This document shows, piece after piece, positions 52,559-60,783 of a stretch of DNA of 64,000 bases (its first letter is position 1; each line of letters begins with the position of its first letter). The translations under genes and the position numbers were made by a program. Source of the DNA: CAYFNF01 sp964344485. GTDB taxonomy: Bacteria > Patescibacteriota > Patescibacteriia > UBA9570 > XYC2-FULL-38-9. Under the pieces are notes generated by a model. The model ran no database searches. It was given only the letters and a program-made list of their open reading frames with translations, and was not told the DNA's origin. The stretch is taken from contig CAYFNF010000001.1 of assembly GCA_964344485.1 (NCBI GenBank), positions 271,405 through 335,404 of the forward strand, given 5' to 3'.

Positions 52559-53371
52559 TTACGCTAATTTCTCTTGTATCATAGCACGAATTTGCTCGAT
52601 CATAGACTCTTCATGCACAATAAATAGCATTTCTTCAAGAAAACCGTTGATAATTGCATGTACTGCATGCTCTTGGTCGAGCCCGCGTGTCTGTAGGTAG
52701 AAGAGCTGGTCGGGTTGTATCAGATGTATCGCTGAACTATGGGTCGCTTTCACATCATTGGTTTCAACATTCAGCTCTGGCAGCGCAGAGATTCGCGCGT
52801 GTTCGCTCAACAGCAGTCCTTCATGTTCGAGATGTGTGTCTGTTCCAGTACCGTTCTGTTGAATGGTGATCAACCCTGAGAATGCTACATGGGCAGCATC
52901 AGTGGCCATGCCTCGTATGATGCTGCGTGACAGTGCATGCGGTGTAGTATGTTTCGCGTGTAGTTGAATTTGGATTCGTTCTTTCTCTGTGCCGGTGTAG
53001 AGTAGGTGGTTGGCAAATACTCCATGAGCACCCTGCAGCTCGCCGACAATTTCAATATCTGCGCCATGGAACAAACCAGTAAACGAGCGGACTATTGCTT
53101 TTTCATGAATAGTATAGGTCTTTTTCGCTTTCCCTTGAGAGGCAGTTGTTTGTAGTGACACCATGTTCAGTTGGGCGTTCTTATGCACAATGATTTCAGC
53201 GCTGGAACATTGCTGTTCACAAAGCACTGCTTGTGCGTTAGGTTGAATCTCAATGATTGTCTGTTTTTCCGTTTCCGGAATATGAAAGCACGTTACCACA
53301 GAATGCTCTGGCTCAATAGAGATCGTTCGCGTGGTCGCAGTTTCGTTAGTTGTAATTGCTTGTGGTGTCAT
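52559..53371 (-). CDS. sufD: Fe-S assembly protein SufD
   Basis: 270 residues from the ATG at 53371, short for SufD (~400) because the N-terminal region is reduced. The right-handed beta-helix core and the SufBD C-terminal end are present: ATHSSAIHLIQPDQLFYLQTRG followed by GFLEEML. The conserved His of ATHSS matches the SufD cluster ligand. It forms the SufB-SufC2-SufD scaffold. The start follows the sufB stop by 2 bp. Confidence 0.9.
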   Translation of the reverse strand: MTPQAITTNETATTRTISIEPEHSVVTCFHIPETEKQTIIEIQPNAQAVLCEQQCSSAEIIVHKNAQLNMVSLQTTASQGKAKKTYTIHEKAIVRSFTGLFHGADIEIVGELQGAHGVFANHLLYTGTEKERIQIQLHAKHTTPHALSRSIIRGMATDAAHVAFSGLITIQQNGTGTDTHLEHEGLLLSEHARISALPELNVETNDVKATHSSAIHLIQPDQLFYLQTRGLDQEHAVHAIINGFLEEMLFIVHEESMIEQIRAMIQEKLA

Positions 53372-53375
53372 AGTT

Positions 53376-54791
53376 CTATCCAATAGAGTCTTCCATCTCT
53401 AATTCAATTAAACGGTTCATCTCCACAGCGTATTCTAGTGGGAGCTGTTTGACGATCGGTTCAATAAAACCGTTGACTATCATTGAGGTTGCCTCTTGTT
53501 CATCTAATCCACGAGTCTGTAAGTAGTAGACATCCTCTTCAGATATCTTTCCTGCAGACGCTTCATGTGTAACCGATGCAGTATGATTCTGTACATCCAC
53601 CTGCGGTGTGGTGTTGGAGATAGAATGGTCGTCTAGAATGAGTGCATCACACTGCACATTACTTATGACCTGTGCTGCTTGTGGAGCTACAGAGACTACG
53701 CCTCGATAGGAGGACGTTCCACCGTCTTTAGACAAGCTTTTCATGACGATGTTTGAGGTGGTGTGTGAAGCACTGTGATAGACCTTTGCCCCAGTGTCTT
53801 GTATTTGACCATCCCCAGCGAATGCGATCCCTAAGTGTTCGGAATGTGCACGTTCACCTCGTAATACTGAGCACGGATAAAGCATGGTCACACCACTGCC
53901 CATATTTCCACTAACCCATTCCATGTGTGCGTCCTGTTCAACGAGCGCTCGCTTGGTATTCAAGTTATACGTGTCAGTGCTCCAATTCTCTACCGAAGAG
54001 TAGCGAAAACGTGCCGTTTCTTTTACAAAGATCTCTACACATCCAGCGTGCAGTGATTGAGAGCCGTATTTCGGCGCGGAACACCCTTCAATATAATGCG
54101 CGTCTGCACCGGATTCTATAACGATGAGTGTGTGCTCAAACTGTCCCATGTTCTGTGCGTTCATTCGGAAGTACGCTTGTAGTGGTTGTTCAACTGTCAC
54201 ACCCTCTGGGACGTATAAGAACGTTCCTCCAGACCATACAGCTGTATGAATTGCTGCAAAGAGATGGTCATCTGCTGGAACACAGGTATTCATGAAGTAC
54301 TGCTTGACCATGTCTGGGTACTTCTGTACGGCCACATCCATGTTCTCAAAGATCACTCCTTGTTGTTCCCACTGTTCCTTGAGTCGGTGATAGACCGTCG
54401 CAGACTCATACTGCGCCCCAACACCCGCAAGCATCTTCTGCTCTGCTTCTGGAAGTCCGAGACGGTCAAAGGTGTTACGGATCTTTTCTGGCACCTCTTC
54501 CCAGGTATGTGCATTCTCAACGATTTCGTCCGGCGCAGCGTAGTAGATGATGTCATCTAAATTTAGCTTTGACAGATCTGGTCCCCATGTCGGCATGTCT
54601 AACTTCTGCGCTAACTCTAAACCGTGCAGGCGCTTTTCTAGCATCCACTCTGGTTCTTGTTTTTGAGAAGATATCTTTCGAACGAGCTCTTCGGATAAAC
54701 CACGCTGAGCTTTTTTTGTGTACTCAGCACTGTCACGATGCTCAAACGTATCGCGGTTGATATGTGCAAACAGTGGCGTGTCTTTCCCCAT
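53376..54791 (-). CDS. sufB: Fe-S assembly scaffold SufB
   Basis: 471 residues from the ATG at 54791. Full-length SufB with HYIEGCSAPKYG, RFRYSSVENWSTDTYNLNTKRA, and the C-terminal VTHEASAGKISEEDVYYLQTRG, where the Glu and conserved residues bind the nascent cluster. Assembles [4Fe-4S] with SufC and SufD in the cytoplasm. Two bases separate it from sufC. Confidence 0.97.
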   Translation of the reverse strand: MGKDTPLFAHINRDTFEHRDSAEYTKKAQRGLSEELVRKISSQKQEPEWMLEKRLHGLELAQKLDMPTWGPDLSKLNLDDIIYYAAPDEIVENAHTWEEVPEKIRNTFDRLGLPEAEQKMLAGVGAQYESATVYHRLKEQWEQQGVIFENMDVAVQKYPDMVKQYFMNTCVPADDHLFAAIHTAVWSGGTFLYVPEGVTVEQPLQAYFRMNAQNMGQFEHTLIVIESGADAHYIEGCSAPKYGSQSLHAGCVEIFVKETARFRYSSVENWSTDTYNLNTKRALVEQDAHMEWVSGNMGSGVTMLYPCSVLRGERAHSEHLGIAFAGDGQIQDTGAKVYHSASHTTSNIVMKSLSKDGGTSSYRGVVSVAPQAAQVISNVQCDALILDDHSISNTTPQVDVQNHTASVTHEASAGKISEEDVYYLQTRGLDEQEATSMIVNGFIEPIVKQLPLEYAVEMNRLIELEMEDSIG

Positions 54792-54793
54792 GT

Positions 54794-55552
54794 TTATTTC
54801 TGCAACCAATCGTATCCTTGCTGTTCGATTTTATGAGCAAGCTCTTCACTATCTGACTGCACAATCGAACCGTCCATCATTACATGTACAGCGTCTGGCT
54901 TAATATATTGAAGAATGCGAGGGTAGTGTGTGATGATCAGCAATCCCAAATTTAGTTCTTGCTGTAGTGCGGTAATACTGTCACATACTGATCGCAACGC
55001 ATCGACATCTAAACCAGAATCAATTTCATCTAAAATAGCGACGTCGGGTTTCAGTAGTGCCATCTGAAGTATCTCTGATTTTTTCTTTTCTCCACCAGAG
55101 AATCCATGATTCACATATCGATCTGCAAATTCTGGCTTTAAAGAGAGCGTTTGCATCGAACTTTGTAATTGGTCCATATAGTCTTTTACCGACAGAGCGT
55201 CCTCACTGCTTTCTTGTGCGCGCTGCTTTGCATTTATTGCTTGTTTAATAAAGCTGGAAGTCTTTACGCCTGGAACTGCGTGCGGGGCCTGAAACGCTAA
55301 AAACAATCCGAGATTTGCTCGTTTATCCGGAGTGAGCTCAAGAAGATTTTGCTCTTTAAATTCAATAGACCCATCAGTCACCGTATATTTTGGGTGACCG
55401 AAAATCACATGAGAGAGTGTGGACTTGCCCGAACCGTTTGGTCCCATGAGCGCGTGAATCTCTCCTTTGGGCACAGTCAAATTAACACCATGCAAAATCT
55501 CCTTATCGTCAGTCGTGACGTGGAGGTTTTTTATATTCAGTTGGATATTCAT
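54794..55552 (-). CDS. sufC: Fe-S assembly ATPase SufC
   Basis: 252 residues from the ATG at 55552 (the open frame extends upstream through the promoter). ABC ATPase: Walker A MGPNGSGKSTL, Q-loop LAFQAPHAVPG, signature GFSGGEKKKSEILQM, Walker B VAILDEIDSGLD, the H-loop in IITHYPRIL. It drives shape change of SufBD. First gene of the operon; promoter at 55586-55614. Confidence 0.97.
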   Translation of the reverse strand: MNIQLNIKNLHVTTDDKEILHGVNLTVPKGEIHALMGPNGSGKSTLSHVIFGHPKYTVTDGSIEFKEQNLLELTPDKRANLGLFLAFQAPHAVPGVKTSSFIKQAINAKQRAQESSEDALSVKDYMDQLQSSMQTLSLKPEFADRYVNHGFSGGEKKKSEILQMALLKPDVAILDEIDSGLDVDALRSVCDSITALQQELNLGLLIITHYPRILQYIKPDAVHVMMDGSIVQSDSEELAHKIEQQGYDWLQK

Positions 55553-55585
55553 TAAAAGAGGGTAATAGTTGCGATGGGTGCTCTC

Positions 55586-55614
55586 AAGATAGTATTTCTG
55601 ATTGAAAAAGTCAA
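55586..55614 (-). promoter_or_regulatory. Promoter of the SUF operon
   Basis: Minus strand TTGACT (55614-55609), 17 bp, TATCTT (55591-55586), 33 bp before sufC. No Fur- or IscR-like operator was recognised. Confidence 0.65.
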
Positions 55615-55635
55615 GCTGCTGATACTTCTGTTTCG

Positions 55636-55664
55636 TTGATTCATAGACGCGCAAGCGGTATAAT
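55636..55664 (+). promoter_or_regulatory. Promoter of the leucyl aminopeptidase gene
   Basis: TTGATT at 55636-55641 and TATAAT at 55659-55664, 17-bp spacer. GTG 55668 is too close to the -10 to be used, which supports ATG 55695 as the start. Confidence 0.75.
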
Positions 55665-55694
55665 GCAGTGGCTAAATACATTAAGAACAACTTT

Positions 55695-57206
55695 ATGACT
55701 ATTTCAGTTTCTTCTGGAAAGATCGAGCAACAATCTTGTGATCTACTTATAGCTCCATACTTTCAATCTGGCCCGTTGACCGGAGCATTACGCACTGTGG
55801 ACGCGCAAATGAACGGTTTTATTAAGCAGGTGATTGAGGATGAACAGTTTCAAGGTAAGCCTGGACAGACCGTGATTGTGCATACACATGATCGTATTCC
55901 AGCAACGCGCGTCTTGATCATCGGACTGGGTGAAAAAAAGGAGTGCACTTCTGAGCGACTGCGGCAGATGGCAGGTACTGCAGTCACCGTAGCGCGCACT
56001 GTGAAAGCATCCACACTCGCACTGTCTCTAGAGGGATACATAACAAAAACTAATGCAGCTCACGTCGCAGAAGCCGTTACAGAAGGGGCGCTTCTCGGGA
56101 ACTACCAGTTTCTGAAGTACAAAGGCACGGAGGAGAAGAAGGAAGTTGAATCAACTATTCAAGAGTTGCATGTTGTAGAGAAGGACGCCAAACGAGTGCG
56201 TGCAATTAAGAAAGGAGTACACTACGGAGAGCTACATGCTCAAGCGACTATCGTTGCTCGAGATTTAGTGAATGAACCTGCAGTACACATGAAGCCAAAA
56301 ACCATGGCGACGTTTGCTGAGAAGATTGGGAAGACCTCAGGAGTAAAGACCACAATCTACAATCAAGCAGCACTGAAGAAGTTGAAGATGGAGGCATTTC
56401 TTGGAGTAGCGCAAGGGTCTGATGAAGAGCCGTTCTTGATTCACATGGTCTACAAACCAAAAGTGAAGAAGAAAGTGAAGAAGGTGGTGCTTTGCGGTAA
56501 GGGGATTACATTTGATTCTGGAGGAATCTCATTAAAGCAGCCGGACTGGATGATGCATATGAAGTCAGATATGGGTGGCGCTGCTGCGATCCTCGGGCTG
56601 TTTTCGACTATTGCTGAGATCGCTCCAGCGGTGGAAGTGCACGGTGTGGTTGCAGTAACAGAGAATATGCCTTCTGGGAAAGCATTGAAACCCGGAGATG
56701 TGGTGACTGCGTATAATAAGAAGACTATTGAGGTGCTGAATACAGATGCAGAAGGTCGGCTGATACTTGCAGATGCTCTGAGTTGGGCAGAGGATACAAT
56801 CAAACCAGACATTATGGTTGATATCGCTACGCTGACAGGAGCTGTGATCTCGGCACTTGGTCAAGAAATCGCTGCAATGATGAGTGCAGACAAGAAGTTA
56901 ATCCAGATGTATCAGAAAGCCAGCAAGGAGTCTGGAGAGAAGATGTGGGAGATGCCGTTACTAGAAGAGTATAAAGAACTATTGAAAAGTGATATCGCAG
57001 ATATTAAAAACATTCAGCATCCAGTATGGGCTGGCACGATTACCGCTGGACTATTTTTGAGCGCGTTTGTAGACAAGACCCCGTGGATGCATCTGGATAT
57101 TGCTGGACCAGCGTGGATTGAGAAGCAGATGCTTTCATATGCGCCGAAAGGAGCCTCTGGATTTGGTGTGCGCTCGCTCATACACTTCCTGCATCACGTG
57201 AAATAA
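55695..57206 (+). CDS. pepA: Leucyl aminopeptidase (M17 family)
   Basis: 503 residues. The catalytic domain has GKGITFDSGGISLK, KSDMGGAA, and the family signature NTDAEGRL, holding the two-metal ligands Lys/Asp/Asp/Asp/Glu and the catalytic Lys and Arg. The N-terminal macro-like domain (1-170) is normal. It removes N-terminal residues from peptides in the cytoplasm, for peptide scavenging or protein turnover. Monocistronic; a structured element (57254-57336) lies 47 bp after its stop. Confidence 0.95.
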   Translation: MTISVSSGKIEQQSCDLLIAPYFQSGPLTGALRTVDAQMNGFIKQVIEDEQFQGKPGQTVIVHTHDRIPATRVLIIGLGEKKECTSERLRQMAGTAVTVARTVKASTLALSLEGYITKTNAAHVAEAVTEGALLGNYQFLKYKGTEEKKEVESTIQELHVVEKDAKRVRAIKKGVHYGELHAQATIVARDLVNEPAVHMKPKTMATFAEKIGKTSGVKTTIYNQAALKKLKMEAFLGVAQGSDEEPFLIHMVYKPKVKKKVKKVVLCGKGITFDSGGISLKQPDWMMHMKSDMGGAAAILGLFSTIAEIAPAVEVHGVVAVTENMPSGKALKPGDVVTAYNKKTIEVLNTDAEGRLILADALSWAEDTIKPDIMVDIATLTGAVISALGQEIAAMMSADKKLIQMYQKASKESGEKMWEMPLLEEYKELLKSDIADIKNIQHPVWAGTITAGLFLSAFVDKTPWMHLDIAGPAWIEKQMLSYAPKGASGFGVRSLIHFLHHVK

Positions 57207-57253
57207 ATAATAAAAGCGCTCTACAGTGGTGAAGTGATTTATACAAAATAATG

Positions 57254-57336
57254 TAGCGCGCAGACGCTATTGCGATCAGACGGTTGGCCCGGCGTATGCC
57301 GGGTTTTAGTCTGACGGAATAGCGTCGAGAGCGCTA
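57254..57336 (-). ncRNA. Structured element, copy 2 (between pepA and the CDP-alcohol transferase)
   Basis: P1 TAGCGC/GCGCTA, P2 GACGCTATT/AATAGCGTC, P3 TCAGAC/GTCTGA, P4 CCCGGC/GCCGGG with loop GTAT. The same GCA/GAGA and GGTTGG/TTTTA internal loops as copy 1. On the plus strand an upstream GCGCT (57216-57220) could compete for the 5' strand of P1, and a T-rich tract follows. On the minus strand it overlaps the last codon of the transferase gene. Orientation is uncertain. Confidence 0.7.
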
Positions 57337-57885
57337 TTTCTTTTTCTGTTCCTGAATCACGAACTGTATCATCATGCGGAAGTAGTTTGCTGCTGCGACT
57401 AGACCGAAGACAAAGAAGACTAGAAGGAACTCATGCCGATACGGGATCTGGAACAGGTAGAGTAGCAAGATGATATAAGCAAACCCCACAGAGATACGAG
57501 TCAGAGGGGATTTTTTATAGAACATCTTTTTATACTTCAACTGTATCAGTGCTCGGCAGAGTGAAGCAAAAAGCAGCAACACTGTACATGCGATAAAGAT
57601 CTCTGTCGGCAGGTCCAGAAATAGAAAGAGATAGATCCCAGCGATAAAAGTAAAAAACGGGTCAGCCACAGACTCCAAGCGTTTCCCGAGGTCTGACTCT
57701 ACGTTCCAGAGCCGAGCGAGGCTCCCGTCGAGTTTGTCAGTAATAATAGCCACAATAATCAGGATCTGAACTACATACAGTTCATGCGGAATAATAAAGA
57801 ACGCCAGGATCACGCAGGTGAGGAGTATGCGCGACACAGAGAGTGCATTTGGGATATGACGTTGTATCGAAGTGTTTGATGCCAT
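57334..57885 (-). CDS. CDP-alcohol phosphatidyltransferase (PgsA-like)
   Basis: 183 residues with about five to six TM helices. The signature D-x2-D-G-x2-A-R-x8-G-x3-D-x3-D reads DKLDGSLAR..DLGKRLESVAD: the third acidic residue is Glu instead of Asp, the others are in place. The family makes phosphatidylglycerol-phosphate or related lipids from CDP-diacylglycerol at the membrane. Whether the substitution lowers activity is unknown. Its stop lies in the P1 helix of the structured element. Confidence 0.88.
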   Translation of the reverse strand: MASNTSIQRHIPNALSVSRILLTCVILAFFIIPHELYVVQILIIVAIITDKLDGSLARLWNVESDLGKRLESVADPFFTFIAGIYLFLFLDLPTEIFIACTVLLLFASLCRALIQLKYKKMFYKKSPLTRISVGFAYIILLLYLFQIPYRHEFLLVFFVFGLVAAANYFRMMIQFVIQEQKKK

Positions 57886-57914
57886 ACGTATTTATAACTA
57901 TATAGTATAAGAAC

Positions 57915-57943
57915 TTGATTTTCAACCTTTTTTATCGTATAAT
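57915..57943 (+). promoter_or_regulatory. Promoter of the TsaB-like/kinase pair, apparently leaderless
   Basis: TTGATT at 57915-57920, 17 bp, TATAAT at 57938-57943; the ATG at 57953 is 9 bp further. Confidence 0.65.
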
Positions 57944-57952
57944 ACAAGTAAT

Positions 57953-58372
57953 ATGGATGAAAAGCACATCCTACTTTTGGACTCGTCAGTCGGTGACGAT
58001 TCAGTCGATATACAGATTATCGATAGCCATGGTGTCTATAAACATCGTACCGTTTCAGTGGGCTCAGGAGATTCTCAGCGGTTACTGGGCAGGGTGCTGC
58101 GGTTGTGCATGGATGTGCAGATCTCCCCGTATCACGTCTCTGCAATAGTAGTAGTGTACGGAGCAGAGCGATTTACTACTGTTCGGTTGGTTACTGTGAT
58201 TGCAAATGCTCTAGCGTGGAGTTGTGGAGTACCTGTGCTCGGGTACCCTACCATGCCAACTACTCAGGTGTTGTGGCAGTCGGTATCATCTCGAGGAGTA
58301 CAAGGGTCCATGGTCACATCGTTTATTGAGCCAACATATACAAAAGAACCAACAGTAACTATTACATCATAA
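57953..58372 (+). CDS. Truncated TsaB-like protein
   Basis: 139 residues, against ~230 for TsaB. It begins LLLDSSVGDDSVDIQII, the ASKHA-type phosphate-binding hairpin of TsaB/YeaZ (LxIDTS), and has YGAERFTTVRLVTVIANALAWSCGVPVLG, where TsaB has GPGSFTGLRIG...AKGLA. The Gly-rich loop is degenerate. TsaB acts with TsaD and TsaE in t6A tRNA modification. It may be a minimal CPR form that only binds TsaD, or a decayed paralogue. Two bases before the sensor kinase gene. Confidence 0.7.
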   Translation: MDEKHILLLDSSVGDDSVDIQIIDSHGVYKHRTVSVGSGDSQRLLGRVLRLCMDVQISPYHVSAIVVVYGAERFTTVRLVTVIANALAWSCGVPVLGYPTMPTTQVLWQSVSSRGVQGSMVTSFIEPTYTKEPTVTITS

Positions 58373-58373
58373 T

Positions 58374-60083
58374 ATGTCTTGGGTTGTTGAGAGAAAAGAG
58401 AAACGCATACACGCATTACGGGGGATCGTGGTCGGGCGTTGGTTTTTGATTCTCGGTATAGGAATACTCGGCTTAATTCAGCTGTTAGCTGGTATCGCAA
58501 TCGCATCATTCTCGTTTACCTTATTGGCCGTGATGTTGTTGATTCCAGCGTTGTACAACTTGGGGTATACAATTTACTTACACCGCTCACCCGAGAAGAT
58601 TAGCGATCGCTCACTTGCCATAGTGAGTTTTATGCAGGTCTTAGTTGATCAGATCATGTTCACGGTTGTGGTATACGTGACAGGTGGTGTAGAGAGTGTG
58701 GGGTATATCTTCTACTTCTTCCCAATCCTATCAGCAACCATTTTGTATTCAGATTTAGAGATCATCTCCCTGTCGATCCTGACTGTGTTCTGGTATACAG
58801 CGGTTATTATTCTAGAGTTTAATCATACAATTCCGCACTTCCCACGATACCATCATAATCCAGGTTTTTTTGGAAACGCAGAGATCACGCTCGCAAATAC
58901 GATCAGTGTAGATCTCATACTCTTGTTTACAGCTATGTTCTCTGTTTTTGTGAACCGTATTATTCATGATCGGGAGCTGCAAATTACTGTAGAGCGTGAT
59001 AAAGTGCGGTCGATTTTGAATTCGCTTGAAGATGGGATCATCATGCTCGATGCGCATAAGCAAGTGTTACTGATTAACCCACCAGCACGAGATATGTTGC
59101 GACTGTATGAGGACTTTAAAGGACCAGAGCTACGCAAGCAAGACTTTCCAAAGAGTTTTCATAAGCTGATACAGGTGGTGCGTGAGCAGACTGATGCAAA
59201 GCGACTTGGTCAAGAGATTATGGTCACAGAAGGGGAGAACATTATCTATATTCAAGTGGACTCGATTCCAATCTACGCTGCAGACGGTCAGATTCTAAGC
59301 TGGGTGAAGGTCTTACATGACATTACTCGTGAGAAAGAACTAGATGCAATTAAGTCAGACTTTATCTCGGTGGCAGCGCATCAGTTGCGAACTCCGTTAG
59401 CAGCATTGAAGTGGTTCTTTAAGATTATGTCTGAAGGGGATGCAGGCAAGGTCACTAAGCGGCAGAACGAATTGTTAGAACAAGCGTATCAGCGAAATAA
59501 CGAAGTGATTGAGATCGTGAATAACCTGTTAGATATCTCCGAAATAGAAGAAGGCCGATTCCCGTATGAATTTGAAGAAGGGAACCTGACGGAATTAATT
59601 GAAACAGTTATAAAGAATTCTCAACCTGATGCAGACCACAAAAAGATTAAGCTAGACTTCAAGAAAAAGAAGAAGAAGCTACCACCGATCGAGATGGATC
59701 AGCAGAAGATGAAGATGGCGTTACAGAACCTCGTTGATAATGCGGTAAAGTATTCACCGGAAGGGTCTACGATTGATGTGAATGCGACAATTAAGAACAA
59801 TCGATACTTTGTAGCTATCTCTGATAAAGGAATCGGTATTCCAAAAGAGGAGCAGCAGAAGATCTTCTCAAAGTTCTTTCGTGGTCGAAATGCAAAAGAG
59901 AAGGAGACTACCGGTTCTGGTTTAGGACTATATATTGTTAAAAACGTGATTCAGCGGCATCGAGGACAGATTTGGTTTGATTCGGATATCGGAAAAGGAA
60001 CAACGTTCTTCCTCTCACTTCCAATTGCACGTCAGCATTTAGGCAAGTCATCACAATTCAAGGAATTTATTGAAGGATTCTAG
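58374..60083 (+). CDS. Sensor histidine kinase with 6-TM input and PAS domain
   Basis: 569 residues. About six TM helices (residues 20-200), a PAS domain (about 215-325; ILNSLEDGIIMLDAHKQVLLINPPA), HisKA with the phospho-His in VAAHQLRTPLAALKWFF, and HATPase with N box QNLVDNAVKYSP, G1 ISDKGIGIP and G2 GSGLGLYIVKNVIQRHRG. All catalytic boxes are intact. No response regulator lies next to it, so it is an orphan here. Co-transcribed with the TsaB-like gene. Confidence 0.93.
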   Translation: MSWVVERKEKRIHALRGIVVGRWFLILGIGILGLIQLLAGIAIASFSFTLLAVMLLIPALYNLGYTIYLHRSPEKISDRSLAIVSFMQVLVDQIMFTVVVYVTGGVESVGYIFYFFPILSATILYSDLEIISLSILTVFWYTAVIILEFNHTIPHFPRYHHNPGFFGNAEITLANTISVDLILLFTAMFSVFVNRIIHDRELQITVERDKVRSILNSLEDGIIMLDAHKQVLLINPPARDMLRLYEDFKGPELRKQDFPKSFHKLIQVVREQTDAKRLGQEIMVTEGENIIYIQVDSIPIYAADGQILSWVKVLHDITREKELDAIKSDFISVAAHQLRTPLAALKWFFKIMSEGDAGKVTKRQNELLEQAYQRNNEVIEIVNNLLDISEIEEGRFPYEFEEGNLTELIETVIKNSQPDADHKKIKLDFKKKKKKLPPIEMDQQKMKMALQNLVDNAVKYSPEGSTIDVNATIKNNRYFVAISDKGIGIPKEEQQKIFSKFFRGRNAKEKETTGSGLGLYIVKNVIQRHRGQIWFDSDIGKGTTFFLSLPIARQHLGKSSQFKEFIEGF

Positions 60084-60101
60084 TATTTTTTAGTAGTTAA
60101 G

Positions 60102-60124
60102 CAGCGAGATTTCGCTGTTTTTTT
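60102..60124 (+). terminator. Terminator after the sensor kinase
   Basis: Stem CAGCGA/TCGCTG with loop GATT, then seven T. Confidence 0.85.
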
Positions 60125-60166
60125 GTATTTTGACAGAGTTATACACTTTGTGGGGTAGTGAAGTGG

Positions 60167-60195
60167 TTGAAGGATCATCAAAAGTGGTGTATAAT
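60167..60195 (+). promoter_or_regulatory. Promoter of the mraZ division/cell-wall cluster
   Basis: TTGAAG at 60167-60172, 17 bp, TATAAT at 60190-60195. Confidence 0.75.
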
Positions 60196-60229
60196 GGGTG
60201 AAAAGGGAAAATTGTGGATAAATGTGGGG
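60195..60229 (+). promoter_or_regulatory. Likely MraZ operator repeats
   Basis: TGGGT (60195), AGGGA (60204), TGGAT (60215) and TGGGG (60225) repeat every 9-11 bp, like the TGGGN direct repeats at about 10-bp spacing that MraZ binds in front of its own gene. They overlap the -10 and the transcript start, so MraZ would repress the cluster. Confidence 0.65.
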
Positions 60230-60290
60230 ATAATCCCGTCTAAAAGTGGATAAATAAATAGAAAACAGCGATTTTCAAAAGAAAAGTACT

Positions 60291-60722
60291 ATGTTTATCG
60301 GAGAATACCAGCACTCAGTCGATGAAAAAGCACGGTTAGCAATACCAATTAAGTTTCGTGCAGATCTTTCTAAAGGCGCGGTGATCACGCGTGGTCTTGA
60401 TCACTGTTTATTTCTCTATCCGATCGATGCATGGAATGAATTAGCAGAGAAGCTCAAGCAATTACCGATTTCTCAGGGGAAATCTCGTGCGTTTGCCCGC
60501 TTAATGCTTGCTGGTGCTATGGATGTGACCCCGGATCGGCAGGGAAGGGTAGTATTGCCTGAATATCTACGTGAATATGCGTCCATTGCAAAAAAAGTAA
60601 TAGTTACTGGCTTATATGATCGTCTAGAAATTTGGGATGAAGATGCGTGGAAGAAGTATAAGGAGACTACTGAGAAGGATAGTAATGATATTGCAGAAAC
60701 ACTTGGAGAGTTAGGCGTATGA
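60291..60722 (+). CDS. mraZ: Transcriptional regulator MraZ
   Basis: 143 residues with two SpoVT/AbrB-like repeats: MFIGEYQHSVDEKARLAIP with later DxxxR in FRADL, and MDVTPDRQGRVVLPEYLR. First gene of the division/cell-wall cluster; it represses its own promoter in other bacteria. The tail ATGA overlaps a 19-residue ORF. Followed by rsmH, ftsL-like and ftsI, the usual order. Confidence 0.95.
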   Translation: MFIGEYQHSVDEKARLAIPIKFRADLSKGAVITRGLDHCLFLYPIDAWNELAEKLKQLPISQGKSRAFARLMLAGAMDVTPDRQGRVVLPEYLREYASIAKKVIVTGLYDRLEIWDEDAWKKYKETTEKDSNDIAETLGELGV

Positions 60723-60778
60723 AAAAAGTAACTGACCATATGATTGATTCACTATTAGAAGAAGAGGAGGACGAGTAG
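60719..60778 (+). CDS. 19-residue ORF between mraZ and rsmH
   Basis: MKKVTDHMIDSLLEEEEDE; the start overlaps the mraZ stop (ATGA). Its Glu codons create GAGGAGG (60764-60770), which serves as the Shine-Dalgarno site for rsmH at 60784. Either a real coupled peptide or sequence kept for the ribosome site. Confidence 0.4.
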   Translation: MKKVTDHMIDSLLEEEEDE

Positions 60779-60783
60779 TCGTC

